Source of the DNA: Sulfurovum sp.
Lineage (GTDB): Bacteria > Campylobacterota > Campylobacteria > Campylobacterales > Sulfurovaceae
Assembly (NCBI GenBank): GCA_027049035.1
Contig: JALTVI010000026.1
Span: forward strand, 20,966 to 84,965
Direction of reading: 5' to 3'
Length of the DNA stretch: 64,000 nt
Of this stretch, positions 41,230 through 49,844 are shown piece by piece. The translations under genes were made by a program, and so were the position numbers. The first letter of the stretch is position 1; each line of letters starts with the position of its first letter. The notes beneath the pieces were generated by a model that was not told where the DNA came from, did no database searches, and saw only the letters and a program-made list of their open reading frames with translations.

Positions 41230-42186
41230 ATGCCAAAAGAGTGGTCCGCATTTCGCATTACATTAGTTCTCTATTTCATCATATTCCTGCTTCCGATTAG
41301 CTTCTATGCTGTCAGCAGCACTTTCAAACAGATGCAGACCGATACAAAGGTTTTGCGTATCAGCAGCAAACTGCCGGGGGCAATGCTCGTTGCAGGCAGC
41401 AACCTTCCGGTTTCACATATCGACCGGATGTTCAAAGAAGTTTTGCCATGGGTACAGCAACACGAGAAATCAGAATACTATATCGGCGGAACAACATTGA
41501 TGCAGGATTTTGCAAACGCAAAGAGTTGTTGGGAAAAAGTGAAAACCGGCGGCACTGCTGCGAAATACTGTTACGCACCGGCAGACCATTTTGCCAACAT
41601 CGTTGAAAAGATGATATATCTCAAACAGAAAAAGGTCATCAACCTTTTCTATATCAGCCTCTCAATTGCGATGATACTTATACTGCTTACCGTCTATTTT
41701 GTACGTATCTTCATTCATCAGCAAATGAAAAAACATGCCATACACGACCATGAAACCGGCCTGTTCAACAAGAAGTACTGTCTTGCCGAACTGAAGTCCA
41801 CCTGTGCACGCTCTGCACGCTACAACCATCCGCTTTCTCTTCTTTCCATCTCTCTTGATCAGCTTTTTGACGATATCTATAGTGACAATGAACGCAAACA
41901 GGTACTTAAGCAGCTTGGCGGACTGCTGACCGCAACAACACGGGAGAGCGATGTCGCCTGCAGATACAGCAAAAAACATATTCTTATTATTCTGCCTGAT
42001 ACGGAAGAAGCGAAGAGCAAATACCTCATCAAACGTATGAAGGAGGTGCTGAAAGAGCATGACTTTATGGTCGAGCCAAAACCGGATTTCTTCTTCTCCG
42101 TCATACAATATGACCATACAGAGTCAGCGGAAGCCTGTGTTAAACGCTCAGAAACCTTTATGAAAGAGAACGGGAAAGACGATTAG
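41230..42186 (+). CDS. membrane protein with degenerate GGDEF domain
   Basis: 318 residues: N-terminal membrane segment (about 10-30), a periplasmic region of about 100 residues, a second membrane segment (LFYISLSIAMILILLTVYFV) and a GGDEF-like domain beginning DHETGLFNKKY. The active-site loop reads RYSKKHILI where RYGGDEF is expected, so cyclase activity should be lost; it may act as an effector. ATG 41230 has AAGGAG 5 bases upstream; ATG 41185, overlapping the pilin stop, is an alternative. The link to a pilin suggests control of pili. Confidence 0.75.
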   Translation: MPKEWSAFRITLVLYFIIFLLPISFYAVSSTFKQMQTDTKVLRISSKLPGAMLVAGSNLPVSHIDRMFKEVLPWVQQHEKSEYYIGGTTLMQDFANAKSCWEKVKTGGTAAKYCYAPADHFANIVEKMIYLKQKKVINLFYISLSIAMILILLTVYFVRIFIHQQMKKHAIHDHETGLFNKKYCLAELKSTCARSARYNHPLSLLSISLDQLFDDIYSDNERKQVLKQLGGLLTATTRESDVACRYSKKHILIILPDTEEAKSKYLIKRMKEVLKEHDFMVEPKPDFFFSVIQYDHTESAEACVKRSETFMKENGKDD

Positions 42187-42404
42187 AGTCCGTCGAGCGT
42201 CTCGATAAGCAGCTCTATCTCATTCTCATAGCTTGTCGCCTGCTTGGCGAGGCGCAGGTAGGCTTTTAGAAGCTTGTCGGGGGTATTATCCGTATGCAAG
42301 TTAACCCCCGCCTCGGTCAGATCTTTGTTCACAAAATCAGCGAACGCATCTTCGAGTTTGATATTGTAGCGTTTTCCCGATATGGTCAGTCCAACAGTTT
42401 TCAC
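42183..42404 (-). CDS. ZapA-like small protein
   Basis: 73 residues starting at GTG 42404 (AAAGGAG upstream, inside a CTCC-aaa-GGAG hairpin). VKTVGLTISGKRYNIKLEDAF and the helical end resemble the N-terminal strand and coiled-coil of ZapA-type FtsZ-ring proteins, and the neighbouring coiled-coil gene has ZapB-like size. The match is by pattern only. It overlaps the stop of the convergent GGDEF-like gene by 4 bp. Confidence 0.5.
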   Translation of the reverse strand: MKTVGLTISGKRYNIKLEDAFADFVNKDLTEAGVNLHTDNTPDKLLKAYLRLAKQATSYENEIELLIETLDGL

Positions 42405-42408
42405 TTTC

Positions 42409-42502
42409 ACTCCTTTGGAGTTAAATTAAAAATTAACAGGGGAAAATTAAAAATAATCTCTCCCTCCTTTTTAATTTTTAATCGTTAACTTTTAATTCTT
42501 CA
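42409..42502. repeat. inverted pair of heptamer arrays between the ZapA-like and ZapB-like genes
   Basis: Outer hairpin ACTCC, ttt, GGAGT (42409-42421) at the ZapA-like start; AAATTAA units (42423-42455, one unit changed to CAGGGGA); a short C/T-rich spacer; then TTTTTAA, TTTTTAA, TCGTTAA, CTTTTAA, TTCTTCA (42468-42502). The two arrays are reverse complements in type, and the last unit contains the stop of the ZapB-like gene. No inner hairpins remain. Confidence 0.65.
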
Positions 42503-42718
42503 GGCCAGCAGCGACTCTACCTGTGCGATGATCTTTTCGATCTCCGCGTCTTTCTCATCCAGTTCGCGGCGCAGTGCTTCGATCTGCTGCTCTTTTTCGC
42601 TCTGTGAGCCCGAAACGTTCAGAAGCTCGTTTCTAAGCTGTTCGTTCTCATGTTTGATCTTTTCGTAATCGATCTTGAGCTGGGTGATTTTCTCCTGCAA
42701 TCTTTGCAATGCTGACAT
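42500..42718 (-). CDS. short coiled-coil protein (ZapB-like)
   Basis: 72 residues, almost entirely coiled coil (LQEKITQLKIDYEKIKHENE, KEQQIEALRRELDEKDAEIE). Size and profile fit ZapB-like division factors or similar scaffolds. The stop TGA (42500-42502) is the end of a heptamer array. It is upstream of the ZapA-like gene on the same strand. Confidence 0.6.
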   Translation of the reverse strand: MSALQRLQEKITQLKIDYEKIKHENEQLRNELLNVSGSQSEKEQQIEALRRELDEKDAEIEKIIAQVESLLA

Positions 42719-42769
42719 ATACTTCTCCGTTAATGTTGAATTTTTTCGATGTGATATAATAGCGAAAGA

Positions 42770-43032
42770 ATTAGGAATTAGGAATTAGGAATTAGGAATT
42801 TTGATGAAAAAAAAAGAATATTCTGCATACAAAAAGCTATCAGTTTGCTATCAGAATCGTCAATTTGTCACTTTATTTAAATAAAGAAAAAAGAGACAGA
42901 TGCACCAAAGCCTCTCTAAAGATGCCAATGAAATTATCAGCCTGCTAAATGCAATCACAAAAACCATCAAAAATAAAAGCATTACAGCGTAATGCATACC
43001 ATCATTCCTAATTCCTCATTCCTAACTCCTCA
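42770..43032. repeat. paired heptamer element upstream of uvrB
   Basis: Left array ATTAGGA four times (42770-42797); right: AATAAAAGC, inner hairpin GCATTAC, agc, GTAATGC (42980-42996), ATACC, units ATTCCTA, ATTCCTC, ATTCCTA, ACTCCTC (43005-43032). The left unit is the reverse complement of the right. The 180-bp spacer has only short open stretches, one of which ends NEIISLLNAITKTIKNKS; it may be a gene remnant, but I would not call it a gene. Confidence 0.7.
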
Positions 43033-43052
43033 CTTATAAAAAAGGAAAAATA

Positions 43053-45026
43053 TTGGCCAACTTTCAAGTAAAAAGCAGCTACGCTCCCGCCGGCGACCAG
43101 CCCACCGCCATTGCGTCGCTTGCAGAGTCCATCAACAAGGGCAACCGTTACCAGACACTGCTTGGAGTAACGGGGTCGGGGAAGACCTACACGATGGCAA
43201 AGGTGATCGAAAAGACCAAAAAACCCACACTTATTATGACACATAACAAAACACTGGCAGCACAGCTCTACAGTGAGTTCAAAGCTTTCTTCCCCAATAA
43301 CCATGTCGAGTACTTCATCAGCTACTACGACTACTATCAGCCAGAAGCCTATCTGCCACGGCAGGATCTTTTCATTGAAAAGGACAGTTCCATCAACCAG
43401 GAGCTTGAACGGCTCAGGCTCAGCACCACCGCCAGTCTGCTAAGTCACGACGATGTCATCGTCATCGCATCGGTTTCGGCAAACTACGGTCTGGGAAGTC
43501 CGGAGGATTACCGCTCCATCGTCCAGAAGCTTTCCGTAGGTGAAGAGTACAACCAAAAGGAGCTGCTGCTGCGGCTTGTCGATATGGGCTATAAGCGAAA
43601 CGACGAATTTTTCGATATCGGTAACTTTCGTGTCAGCGGAGAGGTGATCGACATCTACCCCGCCTACTCCGATGAATTCGCCGTGCGCATCGAATTTTTC
43701 GGCGATGAAATAGAGGACATCTACACTTTCAACTCTTTAACCGGAGAGAAAGAGAAGCATATGGAGGAGGTAACCATCTACGCCGCCAACCAGTTCGTGG
43801 TGGGCAAAGAGAAGCTTGCGCGTGCCCTCAAGAGCATCGAAGAGGAGCTGGATGAGCGGCTTGCCTTTTTCGAGCGTGAGGGGCGCATGGTGGAGTACAA
43901 CCGCCTCAAACAGCGAACGGAGTTTGACCTCGAAATGCTCGAAGCCACCGGTATGTGCAAGGGCATCGAAAACTACTCACGCCACCTCACAGGCAAAAAG
44001 CCCGGCGAAACCCCCTACTCGATGATGGACTACTTCGAGGTGATGCATGACGACTACCTTGTCATTGTAGACGAATCGCACGTTTCCCTGCCGCAGTTTC
44101 GGGGAATGTACGCCGGTGACCGCAGCCGGAAAGAGGTACTGGTAGAACACGGTTTCAGACTGCCGAGCGCACTGGACAACCGCCCGCTCAAGTTTGACGA
44201 GTACATCAACAAGGCACCCCACTACCTCTTTGTCTCCGCCACCCCAGCACAGCTCGAACTCGACCTCTCCGCCACCGTTGCCGAACAGGTTGTCAGACCC
44301 ACCGGGCTGCTTGACCCGGAAATAGAGGTGATCGACTCTACCTACCAGGTGGAAAACCTGCACGACCGCATGAAGCCGGTCATCGAACGGGGCGAACGTG
44401 TACTTGTCACCGTGTTGACAAAGAAGATGGCAGAGGAGTTGACAACCTACTACAACGACCTTGGGCTGAAGTGCAAATATATGCACTCCGACCTTGACGC
44501 CATCGAACGCAACCAGATCATACGCTCTTTGCGGCTTGGGGAGTTCGACATCCTGGTGGGGATCAACCTGCTCAGAGAAGGGCTTGACCTTCCGGAAGTC
44601 AGCCTTGTGGCCATTTTGGATGCGGACAAAGAGGGCTTTCTGCGCTCCCAGACCGCACTTGTACAAACCGCCGGCCGTGCCGCGCGTAACGCCAACGGCA
44701 AGGTGCTGATGTATGCCAAGAAGATGACCGACTCGATGAAAGCGACTATCGAGATCACACAGGCAAGAAGAGAAAAACAGATCACCTACAACAAAAAGCA
44801 CGGCATCACCCCAAAGACCACTATCCGAGAACTCGACACCAACCTCAAGGTAGAAGACGGCGGCGAACTCTACAATAAACGCAGCAAACTCGACAAGATG
44901 CCAAAAGCCGAACGACAACAGCTTGTCAAGGAGCTCAAGGCCAAGATGCTTGCAGCCGCGAAGAATCTGGAGTTTGAAGAAGCTGCTAGACTCCGCGATG
45001 AGATAGCGAAGATAAAAAAATTGTAG
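43053..45026 (+). CDS. uvrB: excinuclease ABC subunit B
   Basis: 657 residues: Walker A GVTGSGKT, the damage-probing hairpin [21 protein letters not shown], helicase motifs to QTAGRAARN and the C-terminal UVR motif ([17 protein letters not shown]). It loads on damaged DNA with UvrA and recruits UvrC. TTG 43053 is the start, with AAAAAAGG upstream. Confidence 0.97.
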   Translation: MANFQVKSSYAPAGDQPTAIASLAESINKGNRYQTLLGVTGSGKTYTMAKVIEKTKKPTLIMTHNKTLAAQLYSEFKAFFPNNHVEYFISYYDYYQPEAYLPRQDLFIEKDSSINQELERLRLSTTASLLSHDDVIVIASVSANYGLGSPEDYRSIVQKLSVGEEYNQKELLLRLVDMGYKRNDEFFDIGNFRVSGEVIDIYPAYSDEFAVRIEFFGDEIEDIYTFNSLTGEKEKHMEEVTIYAANQFVVGKEKLARALKSIEEELDERLAFFEREGRMVEYNRLKQRTEFDLEMLEATGMCKGIENYSRHLTGKKPGETPYSMMDYFEVMHDDYLVIVDESHVSLPQFRGMYAGDRSRKEVLVEHGFRLPSALDNRPLKFDEYINKAPHYLFVSATPAQLELDLSATVAEQVVRPTGLLDPEIEVIDSTYQVENLHDRMKPVIERGERVLVTVLTKKMAEELTTYYNDLGLKCKYMHSDLDAIERNQIIRSLRLGEFDILVGINLLREGLDLPEVSLVAILDADKEGFLRSQTALVQTAGRAARNANGKVLMYAKKMTDSMKATIEITQARREKQITYNKKHGITPKTTIRELDTNLKVEDGGELYNKRSKLDKMPKAERQQLVKELKAKMLAAAKNLEFEEAARLRDEIAKIKKL

Positions 45027-45080
45027 GGTGCGTGGTTACGCACCCGACGAACCAAAACACACGGTTCGAAAAATATTTCG
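45026..45080. repeat. GGTGCGT palindrome after uvrB
   Basis: GGGTGCGT, ggtt, ACGCACCC (45026-45045) begins at the last base of the uvrB stop and is followed by CGAACC/GGTTCG (45049-45068). Same family as 37032 and 37111. It could also end the uvrB transcript. Confidence 0.65.
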
Positions 45081-45160
45081 CTATAATACTTTCCATAAAA
45101 AATAGCGATTAACCTGTATATCATTTATCAAACACAAAGGAAGAAAAATGCCTTCTTCAA

Positions 45161-45259
45161 CAATAAAAGCATTGCAAAGCAATGCAAACCAAACCTACTA
45201 CCTACTACCTACTACCTACTACCTAAATCTATCATCGGAGACTCTCCGATGATAGATTT
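45161..45259 (+). repeat. hairpin-heptamer-hairpin element over the ppk start
   Basis: AATAAAAGC, inner hairpin GCATTGC, aaa, GCAATGC (45169-45185), CCTACTA four times (45194-45221), then a perfect 16-bp outer hairpin, AAATCTATCATCGGAG (45225-45240) with its complement at 45244-45259. GGAG is the ppk RBS and the 3' arm includes ATG 45249 and the first codons. Confidence 0.82.
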
Positions 45260-47333
45260 GAACTCCCCCCACCTCTACTTCAACCGCGAACTCAGCTGGC
45301 TGCAGTTCAACTCGCGTGTGCTGGCACAGGCGCTCGACGAGACCCTGCCCCCACTCGAGCGTCTGAAGTTCCTTGCCATCTACGGTACGAACCTCGATGA
45401 GTTCTATATGATACGCGTCGCAGGGCTCAAAGCGCTCTTCAAGGCACGCGTACAGGAGACCGGTCCGGACCGTCTTACCCCTGCTGAGCAGTTGGCACAG
45501 ATACGTACCTATCTGCACAAAGAACACGATATTCTGGAGTCGTGCTACACCTCAATCATCTCCGAACTGCACAGCCACGGGGTACACATCAAGAACTTCG
45601 AAGCGCTCTCGGAGGCACAAAAAGAAGAGGTCAAAGAGATCTTTTTCGAAGAGATCTACCCCGTCATCATCCCCATTGCCATCGACGCCACACACCCCTT
45701 TCCGCATCTAAACAACCTCAGTTTCGCACTGGCGATTACACTGGAAGATGAATCGGGGCATATTAAACACGGTCTTATCCGTATTCCACGCATTTTGCCG
45801 CGCTTCATTCAGATAGACCACACCTTCATCCCCATCGAGAGCGTCGTCGAGCACTTTACCACCGAACTCTTCCCGGGCTTCACCCCGCTGGCATCCACGC
45901 CGTTCAGAGTGACACGTAACGCCGATATCGAAATAGAGGAAGAGGAAGCGGATGATTTTCTGGAGATTTTGCAGGAGGGACTGCGTTCACGGAACAAAGG
46001 CTCGCTTATCCGCCTCGAGCTGCTCGAAGGGGTCGATGAGGACCTGTTAAACTTCCTGCTGACCCACCTCAACCTCAACGAACATGACATCTACCCCTAC
46101 AAGAGCCTGCCGCTCAACCTCGGCGCACTCTGGCAAATTGTCGGAGACAAACAGCTCTCGCACCTGGTACTGCCCACATTCAGCCCCAAAATCCTGCCCC
46201 CTTTCGATACCGAAAATGTCTTCGAAGCTATCGAAAAGCAGGATGTCGTCCTCTACCACCCTTTCGACAGTTTCGAGCCGGTGGTACAGTTCATCAAACA
46301 GGCAGCGGCTGATCCTGAAACCATCGCTATACGAATGACGCTCTACCGGGCAGGACAGAAATCACCCATCGTCAAAGCACTCATCGATGCCGCACGTGAC
46401 GGCAAGCAGGTTACCGTTCTGGTCGAACTCAAGGCGCGTTTCGATGAAGAGAACAACCTGCGCTGGGCGAAGGCGCTCGAGGATGCCGGTGCACACGTCG
46501 TCTATGGTATCCCCGGACTCAAGGTACACGCCAAAATAGCGCAAATCATCAAGCGTCGCGGCCGAAAGCTGAAAAGTTACGTCCATCTTGCCACAGGAAA
46601 CTACAACCCAAGTACGGCCAAAATCTACACTGATATCTCCTACTTCACCGCAAAAGAGGCCATCTCCACCGATGCGACACATTTTTTCCATTTCCTGACA
46701 GGCTTCTCGACCTATACCAAGCTGGGTACCCTCTTTATGTCTCCGGTACAGATCAAGCCAAAGCTTATCAAGCTCATCGAGAAGGAGAGCCAGCTTGGCA
46801 AAGAGGGGCACATCATCCTCAAGGCAAACTCGCTGGTAGACCAGGATATCATTAAAACCCTCTACAAAGCATCCCAAAAAGGCTGCCGCATCGACCTTAT
46901 TATTCGAGGTATCTGCTGTCTCAAACCGGGTGTCAAGGGGGTCAGTGAAAATATCAGGGTCTCCTCCATCATCGGCAAGTACCTCGAACACCCGCGCATC
47001 TACTGGTTCAAGCACCAGAAGGTCAAAACCTACATCTCCAGTGCCGACCTGATGCCGCGCAACCTTGTGCGCCGTGTCGAACTGATGACACCTATTCTCG
47101 AGCCCAACCTCTCGCAGAAGATCGAACAGATTCTGATGCTGCAGCTGGCGGACAACCAGCTGCGCTGGGAACTGCAAGAGAGCGGTGAGTATATCAAGGT
47201 GCCGGCTCTGGGCAAGAAGATCGACAACCACAAGATCCTCGAGCAATACGTCAACCGCATTCATGACAAAACAAAAAAAGAGACACCCGATTATGTCAGT
47301 CGTCTGGCAAACCGTATTTTAAAAGAAGGATAA
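45249..47333 (+). CDS. ppk: polyphosphate kinase
   Basis: 694 residues of Ppk1: N-terminal LNSPHLYFNRELSWLQFN, RMTLYRAGQKSPIVKALIDA, the autophosphorylated His in GIPGLKVHAKIAQII and HLATGNYNPSTAKIYTDI, with further phospholipase-D-like motifs. It polymerises ATP gamma-phosphate into polyphosphate. The start and RBS lie in a 16-bp perfect hairpin, the strongest such case in the window. The gamma carbonic anhydrase gene follows 2 bp later. Confidence 0.96.
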   Translation: MIDLNSPHLYFNRELSWLQFNSRVLAQALDETLPPLERLKFLAIYGTNLDEFYMIRVAGLKALFKARVQETGPDRLTPAEQLAQIRTYLHKEHDILESCYTSIISELHSHGVHIKNFEALSEAQKEEVKEIFFEEIYPVIIPIAIDATHPFPHLNNLSFALAITLEDESGHIKHGLIRIPRILPRFIQIDHTFIPIESVVEHFTTELFPGFTPLASTPFRVTRNADIEIEEEEADDFLEILQEGLRSRNKGSLIRLELLEGVDEDLLNFLLTHLNLNEHDIYPYKSLPLNLGALWQIVGDKQLSHLVLPTFSPKILPPFDTENVFEAIEKQDVVLYHPFDSFEPVVQFIKQAAADPETIAIRMTLYRAGQKSPIVKALIDAARDGKQVTVLVELKARFDEENNLRWAKALEDAGAHVVYGIPGLKVHAKIAQIIKRRGRKLKSYVHLATGNYNPSTAKIYTDISYFTAKEAISTDATHFFHFLTGFSTYTKLGTLFMSPVQIKPKLIKLIEKESQLGKEGHIILKANSLVDQDIIKTLYKASQKGCRIDLIIRGICCLKPGVKGVSENIRVSSIIGKYLEHPRIYWFKHQKVKTYISSADLMPRNLVRRVELMTPILEPNLSQKIEQILMLQLADNQLRWELQESGEYIKVPALGKKIDNHKILEQYVNRIHDKTKKETPDYVSRLANRILKEG

Positions 47334-47335
47334 GT

Positions 47336-47860
47336 ATGCTGCTGAAATTCAAAGAGTGGACCCCCAAACTGGGTAAAAATGCATGGGTCGCACCCGGCGC
47401 TTCGGTCATCGGGCGCACAACGATGGGAGAGGATTCCGCCGTGTGGTTCGGCTGCGTGGTACGTGGTGACGTACACTTCATCACCATCGGCGACCGTACC
47501 AACATTCAGGACTTGAGCATGATCCACGTCACCCACCACAAGCGTGACGATATGACCGACGGACACCCCACTGTCATCGGAAACGATGTCACCGTGGGCC
47601 ACCGCGTCATGCTCCACGGCTGCACCATTGAAGATGCCTGCCTCATCGGTATGAGCGCCACCATCCTCGACGGTGCCGTCATCGGCAAGGAATCGATTGT
47701 AGGGGCAGGAAGTCTGGTAACGAAGAACAAAAAGTTCCCGCCAAGAAGCCTCATTATGGGAAGCCCCGCCAAAGTGGTGCGTGAACTGACCGATGAAGAG
47801 GTGGCAGAGCTGTACGCTTCGGCACAGCGGTATGTGGCATTTAAAAATGAGTATCTGTAG
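47336..47860 (+). CDS. gamma carbonic anhydrase-like hexapeptide protein
   Basis: 174 residues of left-handed beta-helix: GRTTMGEDSAVWFGCVVRGD, metal-binding His in SMIHVTHH and TVGHRVMLHGC, ILDGAVIGKESIVGAGSLV and GSPAKVVRELTDEE. It is the YrdA/PaaY/CaiE-type gamma carbonic anhydrase; activity varies in the family. Co-transcribed with ppk. Its TAG stop overlaps the first of seven GGTAGAA units. Confidence 0.87.
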   Translation: MLLKFKEWTPKLGKNAWVAPGASVIGRTTMGEDSAVWFGCVVRGDVHFITIGDRTNIQDLSMIHVTHHKRDDMTDGHPTVIGNDVTVGHRVMLHGCTIEDACLIGMSATILDGAVIGKESIVGAGSLVTKNKKFPPRSLIMGSPAKVVRELTDEEVAELYASAQRYVAFKNEYL

Positions 47861-47943
47861 GTAGAAGGTAGAAGGTAGAAGGTAGAAGGTAGAAGGTAGA
47901 AGGTAGAAATTTTTCATATGCTCTCTTATGCCAACCTTAGTTA
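47860..47943. repeat. GGTAGAA heptamer array (7 units) with shared tail
   Basis: Seven exact GGTAGAA units (47860-47908) followed by ATTTTTCATATGCTCTC and TTATGCCAACCTTA (to 47943). The same array type and the same tail occur at 48806-48903, so this is a duplicated unit around the EI24 gene. Confidence 0.85.
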
Positions 47944-47969
47944 CTACCTCCTCCCTCCCTTTGGAGCCC

Positions 47970-48101
47970 TATCATTCCTGGCTTGACCAGGAATCTTTGC
48001 CTCAATAATCTAAAAGATGTCAAGATCCCGGATCAAGTCCGGGATGACACTCATATGGAAGCGAGGATTCCTCGCCAAAAAGGCTGGGAATGAATTCCCA
48101 G
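47970..48101. repeat. dispersed palindromic repeat, copy 1, plus two hairpins
   Basis: ATTCCTGG, cttga, CCAGGAAT (47974-47994) and ATCCCGGA, tcaag, TCCGGGAT (48025-48045), with outer TCAT/ATGAC ends; two more perfect hairpins follow, GCGAGGA, t, TCCTCGC (48061-48075) and CTGGGAAT, ga, ATTCCCAG (48084-48101). The first pair recurs at 48942-49018. With the GGTAGAA array these fill the 300-bp gap before the EI24 gene; no gene is visible. Confidence 0.75.
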
Positions 48102-48160
48102 TTCCAAAGTTTGTCATTCACAAGATAACATGAAATGAAAATCCCAAGAAGGAAAAAACA

Positions 48161-48817
48161 ATGAACCAAACCATTACCAAAAGCTTCAGAGACATCTTCT
48201 CAAAAACGGTACTTCTCTTTACACTGAAAGTCACCATTGTCTCCGCTATCATCACAGCTGTTGTCGTATGGCTCTTTGGCGGTATGCTGACAGGCTTTGT
48301 CAAGAGTTATCTCGGCTGGATACCCTGGGAGTGGCTGCAGACAACCGGCGCATCCGTTGCAACTATTGCAATTGCCTATATGCTCTTCATCATCACCATC
48401 TCCATCGTCACCTCTTTAATGGTGGAACCGCTGCTTATCAAACTGGCAGCAAAACACTACCCGGACAAACCCGTTACCGGTTCGCCAAGCATTACGAAGT
48501 CACTCTTGCTGAGCCTCAAAGCTGGACTCATCTTTCTGGTGATCTTTCTCTTCACCTTTCCGGTGATGTTCATTCCGCTGGTCGGTGCAATCTGGATGCT
48601 CTGGCTCTGGTCACTGCTAATCAAAGAGCCCACCCTCTACGATGTCGGCTCCCTCTTCATCAACAACAAAGAGGAACTCAAGGCCAGAAAAAGAGGAACG
48701 CCCCTGCTTTCCATGATCGCTGCGGCGTTCAACTACATTCCGGTTCTCAACATCTTTGCACCCGTTTTTGCCCAGATACTCTTTTTGCACCACGTGCTTG
48801 GAGAAGGTAGAAGGTAG
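48161..48817 (+). CDS. EI24/CysZ-like membrane protein
   Basis: 218 residues with four to five membrane segments (TLKVTIVSAIITAVVVWLF, VATIAIAYMLFIITISIV, AGLIFLVIFLFTFPVMFIPL, MIAAAFNYIPVLNIFAPVF). NYIPVLNIFAPVFAQILFLHH is the EI24 signature. Relatives include CysZ sulphate channels, but substrate is unknown here. The C-terminal GEGRR and stop are read from GGTAGAA repeats, so the protein end has been replaced by repeat sequence. Confidence 0.78.
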   Translation: MNQTITKSFRDIFSKTVLLFTLKVTIVSAIITAVVVWLFGGMLTGFVKSYLGWIPWEWLQTTGASVATIAIAYMLFIITISIVTSLMVEPLLIKLAAKHYPDKPVTGSPSITKSLLLSLKAGLIFLVIFLFTFPVMFIPLVGAIWMLWLWSLLIKEPTLYDVGSLFINNKEELKARKRGTPLLSMIAAAFNYIPVLNIFAPVFAQILFLHHVLGEGRR

Positions 48818-49018
48818 AAGGTAGAAGGTAGAAGGTAGAAGGTAGAAGGTAGAAGGTAGAAGGTAGAAATTTTTCATATGCTCTCTTATGCCAACCTTAA
48901 TTGCTCCCTTCTCACTGTCATCTACTCCCTTTGGAAACCCCGTCATTCCTGCGAAAGCAGGAATCTTTGCATCAACCGGCAAATCAACTTCAAGATCCCG
49001 CATCGAGTGCGGGATGAC
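48806..49018. repeat. GGTAGAA array (9 units), shared tail and palindromic repeat copy 2
   Basis: Nine exact GGTAGAA units (48806-48868), the same tail as after 47908 (48869-48903), then the palindromic repeat: ATTCCTGC, gaaa, GCAGGAAT and ATCCCGCA/TGCGGGAT, with GTCAT/ATGAC ends (48942-49018). The order array-tail-palindrome is the same as at 47860-48048. Confidence 0.85.
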
Positions 49019-49034
49019 ATAATACTTCCCACTG

Positions 49035-49069
49035 CTACCTACTACCTCCTACCTCCTCACTACTCTCTC
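49035..49069. repeat. heptamer array forming the dnaQ-like gene end
   Basis: CTACCTA, CTACCTC, CTACCTC, CTCACTA, CTCTCTC. The first unit contains the stop codon of the exonuclease gene and the others encode its C-terminus. Confidence 0.75.
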
Positions 49070-49844
49070 TTTTTATTCTCCTGCTCTTCTTGCTCGATGT
49101 CGCAAACTGCAGCAGGTCGTCGGTGGTTTTGACGTAGTCTGGCAGTGTTTCAAAGCTTTTGAGCATCACTTTTGAGGCGCACAGCGCGTCTGAATAGGCG
49201 CGGTGGTGGTTGGTCTCTTCCATGCCCAGTGCTTCGATGAGATAAGCAAGGCCGTAGCGTTCGCTCTCGAAGGTCCGTTTGGCAAGGTCGATCGTGCAGA
49301 GTTTGGGGTTTCCAATGCCGCCCAGCCCAAAACGCTCGAACGAAGCATCCAGAAAGGTGTAGTCGAAGTTGGCGTTGTGGGCAACAAAGACGGCATCGCC
49401 CATGAATTGGCGCAGTCCCACCAGCGCTTCACGGCGGCTTGGTGCACCGATGAGGTCTTCGGGTTCTATGCCGGTGATTTTGGTGATATATTCAGGCAGG
49501 AAGGCGCACTCCACAAAGGTTTCATAACGGTCGACCACCTTACCCTGCTCTATCATCACCGCACCGATCTCGATGACCTGCGATGTACCCGGTTTGCTGC
49601 CGTTGGTTTCTATGTCAATCACGCAGTAGCGCTCTTCCTGATAGGGGGTAAAAAAGGGTTTGAACCGATAGTTTTCACCCTTCTGCTCTATAGGGTATCC
49701 CGATGCCTGCAGGAGCAGAAAGATCGTATCGCTCTCTTCAAGCAGTGTTGTGTGCTTTTTTACAATGGTACTGTACTGCGCTTCGCTCAACACGCCATCG
49801 TGCTTGTGAAACGCCTGTGTCAGTTCGTTAAAGACTTTTCGCAT
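49035..49844 (-). CDS. DnaQ-like 3'-5' exonuclease
   Basis: 269 residues. An N-terminal region of about 75 residues precedes the DEDDh exonuclease: CVIDIETNGSKPG (Exo I), FVAHNANFDYTFLD (Exo II) and NHHRAYSDALC (Exo III). This is the DNA polymerase III epsilon-type proofreading/maintenance family. ATG 49844 overlaps the trpF end by 17 bp. The last ten residues (ESSEEVGGSR) and TAG are coded by heptamers (49035-49069). Confidence 0.87.
   Translation of the reverse strand: MRKVFNELTQAFHKHDGVLSEAQYSTIVKKHTTLLEESDTIFLLLQASGYPIEQKGENYRFKPFFTPYQEERYCVIDIETNGSKPGTSQVIEIGAVMIEQGKVVDRYETFVECAFLPEYITKITGIEPEDLIGAPSRREALVGLRQFMGDAVFVAHNANFDYTFLDASFERFGLGGIGNPKLCTIDLAKRTFESERYGLAYLIEALGMEETNHHRAYSDALCASKVMLKSFETLPDYVKTTDDLLQFATSSKKSRRIKRESSEEVGGSR

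Noticed and set aside
42800..42970. Possible remnant of a four-helix-bundle gene upstream of uvrB
   Set aside because: Only two short open stretches remain and the similarity is a vague impression; not enough to annotate a pseudogene.
47860..48868. GGTAGAA arrays as CRISPR
   Set aside because: Units are 7 bp with no spacers; they are simple tandem repeats. No cas gene is present.
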